In this document: in pieces, positions 62,933-64,000 of the stretch
Numbering within the stretch: the stretch's first letter is position 1
Layout of the letters: each line of letters begins with the position of its first letter
Assembly (NCBI GenBank): GCA_020086605.1
Contig: JACBWW010000041.1
Location: forward strand, 2,284,302 to 2,348,301
Reading direction: 5' to 3'
Length of the DNA: 64,000 bases
Source: Lanius collurio
Taxonomy: Eukaryota; Chordata; Aves; Passeriformes; Laniidae
Program-made: the position numbers and the translations under genes
The notes under the pieces: generated by a model
The model's input: only the letters and a program-made list of their open reading frames with translations
Databases searched by the model: none
What the model was told of the DNA's origin: nothing

Positions 62933-62975
62933 TACGTCATGTGTTCCCCTGCTCTCGCCCTGTGTACGTACACAG
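62933..62975. promoter_or_regulatory. CRE-like site plus 16-bp perfect palindrome
   Basis: TACGTCAT (62933-62940) is a cAMP-response-element-like core. Twenty bases on, CTGTGTACGTACACAG (62960-62975) is a perfect 16-bp palindrome with a central TACGTA. Two ACGT cores in a CpG-poor region suggest a bZIP-type regulatory site; inferred. Confidence 0.35.
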
Positions 62976-63639
62976 ACACAGTCTCCTGCCCAAACTGAGC
63001 CAAAGCATTCATCTCAAATAATACAAAAAGCCCGAAGAGAAACAAAGGCATTGTTTTGCCTGTTTTTTAAAAAAAAGTTTCCTCACTAGCCCCTCCCAAA
63101 AAGATAGATATCTTAGAGTTGGCTTTTTGCATCACACAATGTTCTATGCACATCCCTCCTTCTGCATCTTTTTCCTTAATAACAAGTAGGGAGAAGAGGG
63201 GGGAAGGAAAAAAAAAAGGCCCTCCTTCAAGAAAAAAACAAAAAAAACCAATGACTGACTATCAAGGGCAGTATTACTCATCCTCATTCAGACTCATGCT
63301 ATAGGTAGAGTTTGGGAGGGAAGAGCAGAAATCACTTTCTTTCCCTCCTCTGGGCTTCCTAGATCAGCCTAGCACAAAATGTTAGGTTTCACAGCTCAGA
63401 GGCAGAGGAACTGCTCCTCCAAACATCTCAGAAGCTACTTCCTCCCAGGGGCTGAGCTGGCCAGCAGAGTTGGACCAAGACATGAGGAGACCATGAAGGG
63501 ATGCAAGAGGTGTAAATCAGTCTCTGCAAGGGCAGGACCCCTAAAAGGAAATGTCTCTCCTCAGCAGTCACCTGCTAGCAGGGTGCAGCTCTTTTCCACC
63601 CCGTGTTTCTGGTCCGTGTCTGGAACAAACAATCAAGCC

Positions 63640-64000
63640 TTAAATAATGTTTAGCTGACTTGCCATTGAACTTGACCCAAGTCAAACCTGTGGGAGTTCA
63701 AATAAAGTTCATCTAGAATTTTGCTTGGTTTTGGTAAATCATGATTCCAGCTGGAGCCAAAGGTCGTGGATCCATGAGAAGATTAATTTTATATTGCTCT
63801 TATCAGGAGGAAGACACTATTGGAATCTCGAGGTACAAATCATTATTAGCTACCTGAGCCCATTCTGCTGGTGAGAGGCTGCCTGGGCAGCCCAAATCAG
63901 ATTTGGCAATATCCAGACTGTTGTGTTCCAGTCTGAGCCAGACAAAATCACATATAGCCCTTGTAAAAGCATTTTCACCACAATAGTTCCCCATCAGCAG
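63640..64000. promoter_or_regulatory. Candidate conserved non-coding block (runs off window end)
   Basis: AATAATGTTTAGCTGAC, the inverted repeat TTGAC-CCAA-GTCAA (63672-63685), AAATCATGATTCC, AAGATTAATTTTATATTGC and ATCTCGAGG fall in repeat-free sequence. The density of cores suggests an enhancer; the 3' boundary is outside the window. Inferred. Confidence 0.25.

Larger units (their letters stand above)
59446..63639. other. Non-coding stretch, no supported gene
   Basis: A GAATAATAATAATGC scrap lies near 59470. Purine-rich tracts lie at 60724-60776 and 63188-63240, and AACAA repeats at 62217-62255. A candidate regulatory block is at 59740-59990 and a palindrome at 62960. ATTTGACATCAATGGAGTTA near 61229 recalls old amniote repeats. 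No gene evidence. Confidence 0.55.

Noticed and set aside
1..64000. CRISPR array, bacterial operon, rRNA or viral insertion
   Set aside because: No regularly spaced identical repeats with unique spacers, no dense tandem coding frames, no rRNA signature and no viral protein-like frame were seen. The window is vertebrate non-coding DNA.

Overview
The window reads as vertebrate nuclear, non-coding DNA, most likely from a bird. On the sequence side, there is an avian-type CR1 LINE 3' end in antisense at 15300-15450 (hallmark AGAAT..TTAGGGTTGGGAGGGACC). There are several worn MIR-type SINE remnants, long AT-rich stretches, low CpG outside one small cluster, and low overall repeat density. I see no Alu or L1. 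No open reading frame exceeds 175 codons, and none looks like a known protein, so I annotate no protein-coding gene. I also see no rRNA gene, intact tRNA gene, CRISPR array, bacterial-style operon or viral insertion. The window could be a gene desert or the inside of a very long intron; the sequence alone does not decide this.

Layout. 1-9.1 kb is ordinary non-coding DNA with a possible short exon at 2122-2198 and a GC-richer stretch at 4.2-5.35 kb. A young 116-bp tandem duplication sits at 9132-9363 (two differences). From 9.86 to 10.56 kb there is a block that resembles a conserved regulatory cluster and includes a 16-bp perfect palindrome. At 14.83-15.06 kb lies a large AAT/AAC microsatellite, followed by a hairpin and the CR1 remnant. 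A MIR-like SINE and an old palindromic repeat lie side by side at 17.38-17.66 kb, and a second copy of the palindromic repeat is at 36.17 kb. Enhancer-like sequence occurs around 16.25-16.7 and 21.8-22.1 kb, and a CpG-dense spot is at 23.96 kb. A GAAT microsatellite is at 25.4 kb. A homeodomain-type palindrome nested in an inverted repeat is at 29.5 kb.

Further on, a MIR remnant lies at 32.3 kb, a GAG tract at 37.2 kb, CNE-like sequence at 43.2-44.1 kb, a poly-A plus (AT)14 tract at 45.5 kb and a 37-bp tandem duplication at 48.2 kb. A degenerate minisatellite of about 72 bp with at least five units lies at 50.79-51.15 kb. An old CR1-like fragment is at 52.3-52.5 kb, a tRNA-derived SINE-like head at 54.5 kb, a MIR with a T-tract at 59.3 kb, and more CNE-like sequence at 59.7-60.0 and 63.6-64.0 kb.

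There is no gene network to describe. The most interesting content is the tandem-repeat biology (116-bp duplication, 72-bp minisatellite), the palindromic sites and the candidate regulatory blocks. The regulatory calls are inferences from composition and motif content. I could not test conservation, and they should be read as hypotheses.
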